From the NCBI GenBank assembly GCA_907165065.1, contig OU015528.1:32200515-32264514 (forward strand): 64,000 nucleotides of DNA. The letters are read 5' to 3'. Shown piece after piece: positions 1-13,400 of this stretch. Numbering within the stretch: position 1 is the first letter of the stretch; the number at the start of each line of letters is the position of its first letter. The notes under the pieces were generated by a model. It saw only the letters and a list, made by a program, of their open reading frames with translations, was not told where the DNA came from and did not search any database. This DNA comes from Caprimulgus europaeus (lineage: Eukaryota > Chordata > Aves > Caprimulgiformes > Caprimulgidae). A program made the translations under genes and the position numbers.

Positions 1-1333
1 ATTCCCATGCTATCCGTCCTTTCCCTTTACTTACTAAGTAGCTTTTTTCCTTGCTCTGCTTAAAAGCTGGTGCCATTCACATTCATCATCTCTTTAAGCA
101 CACATCTGGTTCCTGTCACATTTCAGGCTTGCTTCAGTGGGACTGTTGGAGTGAATGACAAATGAGTGAGGTCTTATCTTGGAAACACCTTGAGACTATT
201 AGACTGGAAATACTGTATTAAAAGACAGGACAAGTGGGGGTCCATTATGTGAGGGCAAACTTCTGGTATTTGTGATGCATATTAAGATTATGCAGAGTCT
301 TGACTTTCATTTTCAATAAAAAAGTATCTAGCATGTAATGCTGTAGAGATAACCTTGCAGGTATGACCTCAGCTTAAGTGATGCTTGCTTGAGGCTGATG
401 TGCCTGAAGTCAAAATGTCAACCTTAACTGTTTAATTACAAACCATTTTTGTCTGGGGCTTTGAATGAGGATCAGGATTGTTACCAAAACCCATGTGATT
501 TGTAACTGAGTAATACATCTGCATTACTTCTGAGATGAGAGGATGCTTACAAATGAAGACCAGATTGGAAAACAGACTTCAGAAGGAAAAGAAACAAAAG
601 GCGTAAAAGCAATGTTTTTAGAGAGTGATTTCTCAGTATGTTCTTGTATTGGTGCATATGACAGTGTTATTAAATAGTAAATTAATTTATATGAAAGGTG
701 ACTTTATTTGCTTGATCTCTCAATAATTAATCTTTTTCTTTAATGTGACACCCTGGATTGAGGGCTGGATAAATTTATCGGCCATTGTCTGAACTACAAA
801 CAAAACTAGTCTGTACAGGGGAAGTAAATGAAAAACACAGAAAATGTAGCTTCACTTTTATTTCTTCCTTCTTTAATGTTTGGCTTTTGTGAATTTTGTG
901 GGAGAATGTTTGAAAAACTCTGTATTCTTGCTTAAAAAATGTTTTAAAATAAACTGAGCAGGAGTTACTTTTTTTAATGAATCTTATTTAAAAAAAAAAG
1001 CCTGTTTTGTTTTTTTTTTTTAAATGTCAGAATATCTAATGAAGGGACAACTTAAAATCTGTGAAAGTGTCACTTTCACTTTGTGGAGATCACTTAGAAT
1101 ATAATGTAAACAGTGGAAGTAGAATATGTAGGTGTCCTCATCAGGGAAGGATGAAAATACAGATTTTCTCCTTTTTATTCTACAAATGGAATAAATGCTA
1201 TTTGCATCACAAAAGAGGTAACAGTAATCCAACACTGAATATGATTTATTTGACAACAAATGGTGGAACCTTGAATCTTAAGCACTGTGAATAACCTGTA
1301 TACTTTTAGAAATAACTATCTGTCTTTTGTCAG
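1..1333 (+). other. CAND1: CAND1 intron 1, 3' part
   Basis: This AT-rich sequence ends in the acceptor TTTTGTCAG at 1333, next to exon 2. The 5' donor and exon 1 are outside the window. Poly-T/poly-A runs occur around 990-1023. I see no recognisable repeat, RNA gene or credible coding exon in it. Confidence 0.8.
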
Positions 1334-1477
1334 GTTTATGGCTACCAATGACTTGATGACAGAACTACAGAAAGATTCTATCAAGCTGGATGATGACAGT
1401 GAAAGAAAGGTGGTGAAGATGATTTTGAAATTGCTGGAGGATAAAAATGGTGAAGTGCAAAACTTAGCAGTCAAATG
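1334..1477 (+). CDS. CAND1: CAND1 coding exon 2 (residues 23-71)
   Basis: This 144-nt exon carries the last base of Arg23, codons 24-70 and two bases of Cys71 (phase 2 in, phase 2 out). It begins [16 protein letters not shown] and ends EVQNLAVK. This is the first HEAT-repeat region, in the N-terminal arm that family structures place against the cullin C-terminal domain and RBX1. The donor is ATG|GTAGGT and the acceptor TGTCAG|G. Confidence 0.97.
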
Positions 1478-4400
1478 GTAGGTATTTTTTTTTATGGTGT
1501 AAACATAAAGCACTTTTGAAAAACTTAAAGGACCATTGCTATGCAAAATAATTGCGAAATTGGTGGTCCCAAAGAAACCCTTGTACTTGTAGGCTACCTG
1601 CCTTAATTGTAGTTTCTTACAGAACTATCTTTTGTTGACGTTGCGGATTAACATTTGAGGTTTCACATGACACGTAGGACATGCAGTCCTTGCTGAAAGT
1701 GTATGAATGAAATGCTTGTTCTTTGGTGATGATTCTTGAATGCTCAATAGATTTTAAAAGTTAATAAATTATTGGTGGTTGCTACATTGATACCCAACTG
1801 TGAGAAGGTAGGTGATGTGTAGGGGAAGAATTGTAGTATTGAAGTAGTTTTCAAGCAGAAATAAAAACATTAAAAAGGTAAATATATGGTCTTGTTATCA
1901 AATACGGAACTCATCTCTTCACTAACATTCAAAATATTGCAGTAATGATTTTACATGCTTTACAGGAACTGTAAATGTGTTTTGGGGTCAGAGTGCAGTT
2001 ACTTGCCTTTCAGAGACTTCTGTTGCTTCAGTACCCTCTCTTCCTCTATTTGACTTAACATGTGATGTGGCTTTTCCAGAGCACCATTTGAAGAGGTGCT
2101 ATGTTAATTATGACTTAGTTTTTGTTCTTAGCCCTTCTGATTCTTTTTGTGCCCTTTAAGGAGGGCTTATTTGTTAAGAAGCTCCTAGTGTTCCTGAGAA
2201 TATTTCTTGTTCATCAGCTCAGGTTTGTTTCCTCCCTTCCTTTTTTAATAAACAACACAAAATACCATGTTTCTTTTTAATTTAAACTTCTAAAATGTCC
2301 AAGTTCCTTGTGGTACAGCTTAAATTCTGTGAGTTTGAAACAGATTGCTTGTACTCAGTCAAAAGAGTAGATTATGATGAGATTTAGCTCAGGCTTAGAA
2401 TTGTCTTTGTGTGAAATAGCATTTTGTGGAAAAGTTACGTTGCAGCATGCACGCAGTACTCATCTTTAATGTACGTCCTCAAGTTATCCTGAAGCTTAGT
2501 TTAGTGCACATAGACATAGCTTGTATATCACAATCTTTAATGACAGAGTTAGAATTTTGGTTCTAAAGTACAAGTAATCTTTATTAAAACATTAAAGAAA
2601 GACTACAGAGAGAAGAGAATGAGAAAATAGATGGCTGCCTGTGTATATGCACATGTCCTTTTCTTATTAACTGTTCTTTTATTTTTAAAGTTTACTTTGA
2701 CACAGTGATAAAATTCTTGGATTTAATTAAGATGACAGGATCTATTTAAAGTTTGGAATCTTTTCCAAATAATGGTAAAGAACAGTGTTAACTTTACTGT
2801 AATGGGATAAGAAACATGATGGAAAAGTTTTCAGGTAAATGTGAGGTTTGTTTGGTTTTTGGGGGGTTTTTTTGGATTTTTTTTGGATTTGCATCCCAAT
2901 CACTTGCAGATATGCCTTGAGGACAAAAAAAGTCTTCTCAAGGCAGCTTATACTCAAGTATTGTTCCATAACAGTTTTAAGCCAGTCTAAGCTAATGCTG
3001 CTGCTGCTCTACTGTTCTCGCCCTCCTGTTTCTTTTCTTGCAGTGTTACTTACCTGATTTTGTTGTAGACTGGTTTGGGAACTCGGTTTTCTTCTGGCTT
3101 AGTGCTCCCTTGCTGTAATCAGATGGGCATTGGTAGAAACAGTAGTGGGCGTGAAGGATAGAAGAGGTCGAGCACTATTTAAGCTGTAGTTTTTCTAATA
3201 CAGTTCAGGCTGACCTAAATTCTTCCATCTACTGTAACACTGGGTGTAAGCCCAGTTTCTTGGAAAGTTAAATTCAGGTACCGTATTTTTCTTGACTTCT
3301 TTGTCTTTTAGGTGTTTTGTGTTGTTGTTCTTTACTTGTTTATTTCTGTTATAGATTTGCTGGCACTTTCAGCTGAGGGAAGCATGGACTGTATATGGAT
3401 TATTAGTTTAAGTGCTCTGGTGAACTTTAGAGACTATCAGCAGGAACTTTCACCAGAGTAGTACTTGATGACCCATTTAAGTTTAGATTCCCGCTCTCAT
3501 TGAAAAAGGATTTAAGACAACCCTATGTACTTTTGAATCTATTTGAGACAGATTTTTCCTTGAGGAAAGGAGGAAAGGTTTGCAGTTTGTTTGGGGAGCT
3601 TCCTCTATAGGTAGAGGGAATGGCAAAGGGATTGGTCAGTCCTTGAGCGGGTAAGAATCTCTTGCAGGAGGATCACTCTTTCAAGGTTTGACTCCTGAGC
3701 TCACTGAACAGAGCAGATTTAAAACAACTCAGAGCAGCCTTAAAGCAGCATTTATTTTTAGGCAAGCACAGTAGCAAGTAAGCAGTGTTCCTGGTTTTGC
3801 CTTATCCACTGCCCACTTTCACATTTGAGTAGGAAAGGCTCTATTGGTTAAAATGCTGATAAACTAGTTTTTTATTATCTCTTCAAAGCACACTAGTGAT
3901 TTTGTTCTTGATCCTTTCAGTTGTATTACAGTGCTTTTGGACAGGAGAAAACATGTTGTTCTTTGGTTAGCAGAAGTCAGATTGAGAGTTCCTGGGTTAG
4001 CTGCCTTCTGAGATGATTTTGGTGTTCATTTCTGATTAAAAATGAAAATTAATGAACTGCCTTAGTACTCTTGCAGTAAAAGTCAACATACTCTAAGCTT
4101 TGACTCTGCAGAAGGGAATAGAGTGTATTTATCAAGCTTCTATTACTGCAGGCAGTAGATGCAAACTAGGTCAGTAACTGCAGGTTGTTCCCCTGTTTTG
4201 TTTTTTTTTAAGAGCATGTAAATTTTTAAATGTATTCTTGTTGTCTACGTTTTTTCTGGAGGAGTTGTTTTTTTGCTTTTTCTTATAATCATAGGCTGTT
4301 TAACAGTCAGGTGATGCAGAAAATGCTATGGGACATTCTTACAGCATAATCTTAGTTTAAAGCTGTTAGTGTAGTCCAGCATGGTGTCCTGTGCACCTTG

Positions 4401-7400
4401 TGACAGTAGTACATTAATCATTTCGTATGTTTAGTGTTGCATTTTAAGGATGAACTGATTCTCATTTTGAGCAGTTACCTATGGTTTCATACTCTTCTAT
4501 TTAAACCTATGCTTACAAATTTTTATTGTTTTACAGTATGGAATATTTCCCAAAACCTGTAAAAACCCAAACAAATGCACGCACACACACATACATATAT
4601 GGGAGAGGGAAAAAAAAGTGGGATTAATGTAAGTACTTTCAGTGATTCCTCCACTGTGATCCTGTAGTTTGCATTTATCGGTGTGACTTCTCTGAGCAGT
4701 AGTTCAATAAAGGGAACCCTGCTTGATGCTGTGAGTGTGAGTCATTACTGTGAGAGGATGATGCACATATTGGCTCTTGTGTGGCTGATCTGGTTCAGCA
4801 GCTTTAAAGCATTTTGGATGCTGTGGTAATACCCTGCTGCACATTGTGCTATACTGATTATTTGAATCGTTTTTCTTTTTTTCTCATCTGTGAATTTTAA
4901 CTTTTCCCTATAAGTAAATGTGCTTTTTTAATAGCCATTAAAATATGCTAGTTTGAGACAATAGTTGATTATGAGTTGGTATCCCTCTTCTAATAAGGAG
5001 CTGCACTAAGAACACCTCTATTTTCAAATGCATATAACTTAAAGGAGACCCTGTATTATAGTCGCTGTTTATTTCCATAGGCAGCTGAATGAGCTTTTGA
5101 CTTAAGGAGGAACTGGGCACAAATTATTGGCTAGTGAAAGGGAAAAGATCAAAGAGCACTTCAAACAATATCTGAAACTGTCTTCAAATGTGTAAAATAC
5201 ATACTTAAGTACAAAAGCTTTGTATACAGAACTGATTTTATAAAAGCAAATTATTGTTTACTTTCTACTTCTGATAGGCTCAGTTTGTAACCTGGGACTA
5301 GTAATAAGGTCTGTAAGTGATATCTACTGATTTTAAAGGCCAGAAAACCTTGAGATAGTCTTTTTAAAAATTTACTTCATGATTGGTATGTCAGCTTTAT
5401 TGAACTAAAAGGCTGAATAAATAGGACTGAAGATGCCAACTCGGGTAAAATCTGGTTTAACACTTTCTAGAAACTGTAATTTCAAGTGTTTGTGTGAATG
5501 ACTTCATCATTTCAGTGATTTGGTCATCTTGTAAACATCAGCAAAAAAAGTTTCCTATACTTAATTGAGATGAATCTAATTGACCAGCCTTTGCTGTTAT
5601 GATTTTACTTACTCATAGGGTATACTTGAAAGATAAACATATTTAATGTAGAAGAATTTAGTAGTGGTTCAATAGCTCAGATTTTTATTTTTTATTTTTT
5701 TTTAAATGAAATCTTTACCAACATTTCAAATGTTTTCACTTACGGAACAACTGGTTTTTTTGGAGGCAATCTCTTCTAGTGTGTCAAACTCAATGTGTAA
5801 AAGGATGGTATCAGCTGCAGATCTCTAGGACGTGGAAGATGTATTTTTATAGAGCTGCACAAATTGTTGCAAACTGCAAAAGCAGAAGACATGATCTTTC
5901 TAGCAATAAAGGGAGGGATGACATTGCCACCTGGAATCTCACCAAACTCGCTTACTATTGATCAAAAGGAAACTTTCAGGTTTGCTACTCTGAAGGTTTG
6001 CCATATTTTTGAAAGCATACTGTTATGCAGTTTTATATGAATACGTTTCCATAACTGTACACGTGCTTCTTTCTGTTTCCCAGTGCTTCTATTTACAGTG
6101 CTTCTGTTGGAGCACGCAGCATTACAGATGTAATAGTTTCTACAGATTCTGCATTTGCACCTTTATATCCTGTAGTCTGTTGACTGAAACACACAGGGAA
6201 TTTATCCAGACTACTGTGGACAGTCATCATGCCATAGAACTGTGATTGTTTCCCTTCTAGGTGACTTGCACTTGTGTCGTTTGCAAAATAATTTACATCA
6301 AGGGTAGAAGAGTGCAACAATGCTGTGAATAGCTGCTGAGTGACAGTGGTGTGTATTTGAAGAGAAACTGGTGGTGTGTCAATAAGACACTGTGAAGGGA
6401 AGGCTTGGTTGAAGAGTGAAATCAGGTTGTGGAGAAACCTGTGAGCTTTTTTGAGCAATGAGGGAATGTTTCAACTTTTAGGTGTGCAGTTAGGGATGGC
6501 TTGATGTATTTGAGTCTGGGAGCTAATTCTTGGTAATAAACTGTGTCTTATGAAATACTTGTCTACAGATTTATCTGCAGGAAAAAGGTCTTTACTAGTA
6601 TCAGTGTTCAAAAATTATTTTAATAAGATTGTGGTATTAACATGATTGAAGCAGTAACATGACCAGATGAGGATTTTGGCTATCATCCTCTAAACCCCTA
6701 CTCTCAGGGCTTTAGTAGCTGTAGAAGTGGTTTGCAGAATCTAAAGATTCCAGTATCGTGCTATATTCCTAAATTAGAGGGCACTGCCAGGTTAGGGCCC
6801 GAGGTTTGACTGCATCTAACAAAGGGTGCTCTGTCAGAGCAGTTTGTTTCTGCAGGAGTAGGTGTACACATTGAAGCAAGTGAAAAAACATTCCATTACG
6901 TCTTAGTTTCTATGCATTTAAAGGGCTTCTTTTTATGCCTTTCATCAGATACCGGTCAGTATCTCAATTAACAGTTCTCTTGAGGTTTTCTGTGTGCTGT
7001 ATCTTGTAGACATGTTGGACCAAAATTGGTTTTGTGTAGTTATTTTTAAGATAATCTGCATATCCCTGTAAAATACTCTGCAAAATGAGTAAATTGCAAT
7101 CTTCCCAAATTTTTGGCATTGGGATGATCATAATGCATCAATCTCAGATGTCTGTGGCCTAATTTGAGGAGTTGGCCTCAATGTCAAATCAGTTTGAAGT
7201 TTTGTGCATTAACAAACCTGAGTTAGTTGTATGTGATATTTCAGTGCATGTTTTTGGTAAGTATGCTTTGCCTTTTTAAAAAAAAAAGAAAAATTCCAAA
7301 ATTGCCTGTCTTTTCAGTAGGTTTTATCACACAAGTAGGGTGGTGGTGGGTAAGGAGAAAAGGAATCCAGGCAGGTTACAGTTTGTGAAGGAAGGCATGG

Positions 7401-10400
7401 AAAGCAGTAGGTGAGATTTTCTCGGGAACTGCGTATTCCTGGCGTTCATTTAAGTCCTGTGCCTCAAGTGCAGATACTGTTTTGGGTTCATGGAGGTCAG
7501 GCACGGCGAGCGTGGCCAGTGAAAGATACGCTCCTAGGTTTGCCTAACATGGCGACAGGCCATTGATGTTAAAACTGTGAACCTTAGTCTGGTTACTGTC
7601 ATATTGTAAGTCACACTTAGTGCTTAAGCACACAAAAGCTTGCTGTATATAATACATCCCCTTTTTCTGTGTCGTTCTCCTGTCTGCACTTCTTGCCTGC
7701 TGCCTTTTGCTTCTGTTGAGCAATTTTTAATGCTAATTAGCTCCTCCTGCTGTGAATTCTTGGACCTGGGAGAGAAGAGTAGCATCAGTGGGGTATGTAC
7801 AACAGGTTTTGGGATGGAAGATGTACTTAATTTTTGTCCATGTCTCCTAGCTCCTTTTTTTAAGGGATAGAGAAAATGGGTAAGCAGATAGGGTGGAACA
7901 ATGATTTTTGAGCTATATGGTAGAGAGGGATGGCTTTGGAATGACTGAGAGGACCTCTAAGGCAGGAAATGTGAAAGGTGTGGGGAACCCTGAATGGGTT
8001 TGGGAGCCTTTGTGGCAGGAGGAATGGTGAACTTGATGCTCTGATACGGAAAAGAAGACTGAGTTTCAGAGGAACTTGGAACATGAGGGTTTGGAATTAC
8101 CCTGTAGGCACTTCTAAACTGTGTTTGACGAGACTGTTCCTCTTTTCTTCCTCATGCATGCTCGACAGGACAGTGGCTCTAACCAGAAGTGGGGATAGAT
8201 AAAGTGACTTGTTCAAAATGAACAAATTAGTTGTGAAGTTTAACTATACATTTGGAAGTTAATTCAGTATGGTCCAAGGTGCCAAGTCATATTAAAAAAT
8301 GTTAAGATAATACAAAGCTTATATAGGTCAACAAGTAAAAATAATACAAGATAGCATTTCATTAGGAATAAAGCTACGCATCCTCACATCTCCACTGCTA
8401 AAGCAATGCAGGAATTTGTCTTTTTTCCAGCAGTACCAGCAAGGTAGTAAATGTGGGTCTGTCTGTCTGTCATTCTTGGCAAATACAGTACTGAGCTCCT
8501 AAACTAACTTCAGTACCTTTATGCTGAATGCCATAGCCTCGAGCCCTTCCTTCTGAATTGTGATCGGTGACCTGTGCACTCCATCACAGCTGCCTGGCTG
8601 ACAGTTTTATTAGCTAGTAGTGAACACAGGGTCCAGCTGCACTCTTGGAGAGTTAGATTTAAACTCCAGAGCCATTTCCAGTAAAACAAGAAAAAACATT
8701 TAACTTGTCATCTTGTACATTGTGTGCTTGTCTCTCAATACATACAAATTAATAAAGGAACTCTCCTTTAGCCTGTAAAGACTCAAAAGTGATTTTCCTG
8801 TCTTAAAACACCTGTTGGTTTCTGTAATGCTGTACTGTGGGGATTAGATGATTTAATTGCTAAGTGTAAAGTAAGTTTTTGCCTGAGTGGCATAAGTTAA
8901 TTAGGATTTTTGGACTATCTACTTCCAGAATAATAGTCTTCATTGAGAGTTTAGTATCAGAATTTCTGCTTGCCTAGAGATGATTTCCCCTTCCCACACC
9001 ATTAGTTTTGTGCAGTTGACTTAATGCCTGTGCTTTTTTTAATGTTAGACTTGCTCTTAATTCAAAATTATTTTCAAAATCTTACGGGGGGAAAAAAACC
9101 AACTTTTTTTCCCCCATTGTAATTGCTAAGGTCTGAGAAGAAGTACTTTGCATCCAGATAGTTCCTTTCCAGTAATCTAGTGCAATTAGAATATGATGTA
9201 TTGAATTTATTAATTTTACTAGAACTGCATACTTATATTTGTTAATCGGGGTTTGGCTCTGTACCATGATCTGGCAGCTCCATTATTACATTGTACAATC
9301 AAAAGTATGAACTTGGAAGTTCTCTTGCCACCTTTTTTCTAGTGTCTTGAGCTTGTTTTGTTTTTGTAAAGCACTTTGAAAGGCTAGTTTTGGGGAGTGG
9401 GAAAAACACCCTTGTGTATCAAACTAACTTTTGACTGAACTGTTTTAAAAGTTTTATAATTGCTGTTTGTTTCAAATCATTGAAAAGTTAAGTGCAAATT
9501 AATATGTTACAATTTTCCAATTTTTTTTTCCTAAGCATGGGAAGACAGTCCATCTCTGGACAGGATACTCCCTCTGCACTTGACAAGGAGTTAAACTAGG
9601 CAAATACTTCTAGTTGAAAGTTGTTTTATTGTTAATTATGTTAATCTATTTTACAAATAATTTCGTCATCTGCTTGTAAAACTTCTGTATACTTCTGATA
9701 TTTCAATAAGGTCATGACCATGCAGTCCTAAATCATTGCAGTCTTAAAAGTCTGACGTACTTGTAGTCAATAGCGGCATATATTTGAAAATTTAAACTTC
9801 GCTTTCTTGATCTTAGTCTTGTTTTGCTAACAAGTTAGTTTGTTCATTTTTCCTGTAGGGTTTCAGTTTGACTTCAACTCTCCAAAATTAGTGTTTACTA
9901 ACCCTATAGGTGTTATTTTAGTCTCAGTTAGCTTTGCTAAAATCAACTTTAATGAAAAGCAGATGTATACAGTATTACAGTTCAGTGTGGAAAAAAATCA
10001 TGTTTATATGAAGGCATTGCATTCTAATGTCATCCTAATATACTCTGTTTGTGGTTGGCTTTAAGATGCTCCTTTTTCTGCATTTGTTCATACATTAATT
10101 TCCACATATTTCAGTTTTATGGTTCTGATTTATAGAGAGGTTGTCTGTGTACATTGTATACAGTATTGAAGGGCAGATATAAAATTTGGATTGCTCTGTG
10201 TAAGCCACAGAAACATCCATGATTTCTGATCTGTAACACTTGGCTCTGCCAGTTGCAGTAGGAGACACAGGCTCATAGCTCAGAACTTGAAACCAGTTTA
10301 ATGCTCTCTGTCCTCCCAGCACAAATCTGGGGGAACCATGCATGGGCTTGCTTTGACTTCTGTACTGGAAGTTGGGCCCTGACTTTCACAAAAACAGCAA

Positions 10401-13400
10401 CAAAACTTAAGCTTTTGAAAAATGCTTCCTAAAAAATAACAACTTTACCACTGTCTTTCCACTCCTCAAAATCTTAACCAGATTATTTTGATACAAAGGA
10501 CTCACTTAAAACCCTCATGTTATTGCTAATCAAACTTCACACTGAGAACACACATGTAAAATCTCTTGAAAACCTTCTGTGCTTTCTCACTGTGGCTGAA
10601 GTTTAATTTGACGGTGATATATAACATGAAGTGTATTTCTTAGGAGGAAACACATTGAGGTGCTGTTGGGAATCAGATTGTAGGATTTCCTTGGTACAAC
10701 ATCTGGAGCAGCTGCAAAAACAACTAAGGGAAGATCTGTAGACCTGACCAAGTCAGAATGCTGTTCATTATCCCTTTGATTCAGGTGGAAGTGAAAATAA
10801 ATATAGCAGTTTTCTGAAGATGTGTCTGTTCCTGTTAATTCTGCTGGTGGCCTACCCTGCAGTTCATGACTCCTACATTTTATGTAGACAATCCTCACTA
10901 TTGCTGTCTCCCTTCTTGCCTCAAACCATTGCCTTTTCTCCTTTGTGACTGTTGCACACAGCTCCTTGTCCTCCTGCCCTTGCTTCTGTTGGCGTCAGTG
11001 CAGAACCTAAACTTGGTAGAACTTTAGCTTCATGTCGCATCTCACCTCTTGTGTTGATGTCTCATTCATAAGTATGCTTTATTGATTTGACAGTAATATT
11101 ATGGATGTCACCACAAAGGATTAAAGAGAGAATAGCTGACAAGATCAACACACACACAACAGAAACTTACAAAGCAAGGGGGCTATCTCTTTCAGAGTAG
11201 TTACTGTATGTGTAGGTTACCTGTACTGTTTTTTGATGGAACAAGGTGGGAATGCCTATAGCACAGCTTGTAACACTCTTCAGAATTTGATGTGTTTGTT
11301 GTTAATGTAGTATGTTTGAGGGAGTTTAATTAGATTAAAAGATTTGGTAATGTGAAGTCTTTCAAAATTAATTTCCCATTTCTGAGATGCTTTGTCTGGA
11401 GGCAGGGGTTTTAAAGATAGGGAGAAACCAGATAAGCTAATCTGGAGTGAGAAGTGGGAGGGGTAGTAGGAAAAAGCAAGTCCTTGGAGTTCTTATGGAG
11501 GTTTTTCACAGGTAGGGAAATAGAGACAACATAAGGCTCTGTTTTTTGCATAACTTCCCTTTCAGAACAGAATATTAACAGTGCAGAAATGCTGAAAGTT
11601 GGTGATAGGACTAGGAAGACAGTGAAAAGGATGCTATATTTCATAGTAATGAAGAAGACTTTACTGGGACATACATGATTTTAGTGTTTTTAACAAATAG
11701 GAGCATTTAACAAGTGAATACAAGATTGTTGTGATCTTCAAAACAGTTGGAATTGGAATGGCTAAAAACAATTTGAAGGAAAGAGAGGAAATGTTACTAT
11801 GTGCTATGTGCGTAGTGGTACTTGGAGTCTGTGTGAAGGAGAACATGCCTTGTCATTGTTTTTTATTTTACTGTTTGCATTATATTAGGGAAGGCACTCA
11901 GAGGTATAGAATGAGTCGGAGTATATATCAGATTGAACCCAAACGCTGAGTAGAATAAAGATGCAGTAATTAAGAAGGTTGGTTACTTGTCTGTAAATTA
12001 AGCAGGCACTGCTAGCCAAGCATATAAACTGATGGTTTTGGCTAGGTGACTTTTGTTATGAATCTTGAGGGACTCTGGTTTTGAGACTGAAGCAAAACAG
12101 TCATGTATTTCCACTACTAGGTGAAAAAACATGTGCTAAACCAGTATTTTCTTACTAGATTTATGGAGACATGTTATCAACCTACACAGCCAAAGGTTTT
12201 CATACTTTAAATTTTTTCCTTATATTGCTACCAAAAAAACCCTTAAGTTTGTGAAATAAAATGAGAGATTTTATTTAAGGTTGCAGATTTAATATTTTTC
12301 TTCTGTTTATACAGCCTTGGCCCTTTGGTGAGTAAAGTGAAGGAGTATCAAGTGGAGACCATTGTAGATACCCTCTGTACAAACATGCTTTCAGATAAAG
12401 AACAGTTACGTGACATTTCAAGCATTGGCCTTAAAACTGTGATTGGAGAACTCCCCCCAGCTTCCAGTGGTAAGGCATTTTGTACTCACTTACCTAGTTT
12501 TATCGTTTCATTGCTAATTAAAAAAATGCAAAATCTGAGTCCTTTAATGAAGAGGATTCTGTTCACTTAACATGGGAACTAATTTCTGTCAGAGGAAAAA
12601 ATGTATGGCACAAATATCCTTTTATCTTCTTCTCTGACTGTATTTCCAGATTGTACTAGTTTAAAGTTTTTTTTACTGAAGAAGTGCATTAATATGTAAA
12701 ACAAACTTACAGTGTATGAACTTTGGTATAACAAATTGAATGTAAAAGCTCCTATTTTAATAATTATCTGACAGAACATTTCTAGACTGTAGTCATAGCT
12801 AAATCTCATCTTGCTTTTTGATTGATAGTATACTTTAAAATTGATTATAACTTGGGTATTTTTCTTTAATAATCTGATTTCTTGTCTTGGTTTCTGGTAA
12901 GTATTTTGGAAAGTACCTTGTGCTTCTGACAATACTTAAATTATTGAAATGCTTACCTGCAGTTTTAAATGAAGGCAATCTTTCCTCCAAAAGAGGTAGT
13001 GATGATGAACAGTTCATCAGTTAATGACGTTACTTTTTTATTCAAGTGATTTGCAGATTCCATGGTGTAAGATATGAGTGAGAATAGAGAAGTGATTAAA
13101 AAGGCTTTGGAAATCCAGTTTTTGGAGACTGAGGTTTCTTAAATTAAAAAAAAAAAAAAGTTCTGATTTTGACATCCTTTATTAAAAGTCCACATGTAAG
13201 TCTTGCTTTTATCAAGCAGTAGAGAGATGCATAAAATTTAAGTAAATAACTTAAGTAATTAAATTATTTACTTAAAATTTAAGTAAATAACTCATTTCAA
13301 GTAAATCAGTTTAAACTTTTATTCTTTTGTTTGCACAAAAAGAAAGGAGATTTTGTGGTGGTGGTAAAGTTAAAACGAAAACAGGGAAAAATCTTTCAAT

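Noticed and set aside
6093-6458. 121-codon frame (-) within intron 2
   Set aside because: No recognisable protein and ordinary intronic composition; about the length expected by chance in 64 kb.
8161-8230. MIR-like words (aaagtgacttgttcaaaatg) in intron 2
   Set aside because: Too short and diverged to call by eye; a repeat-library search would be needed.
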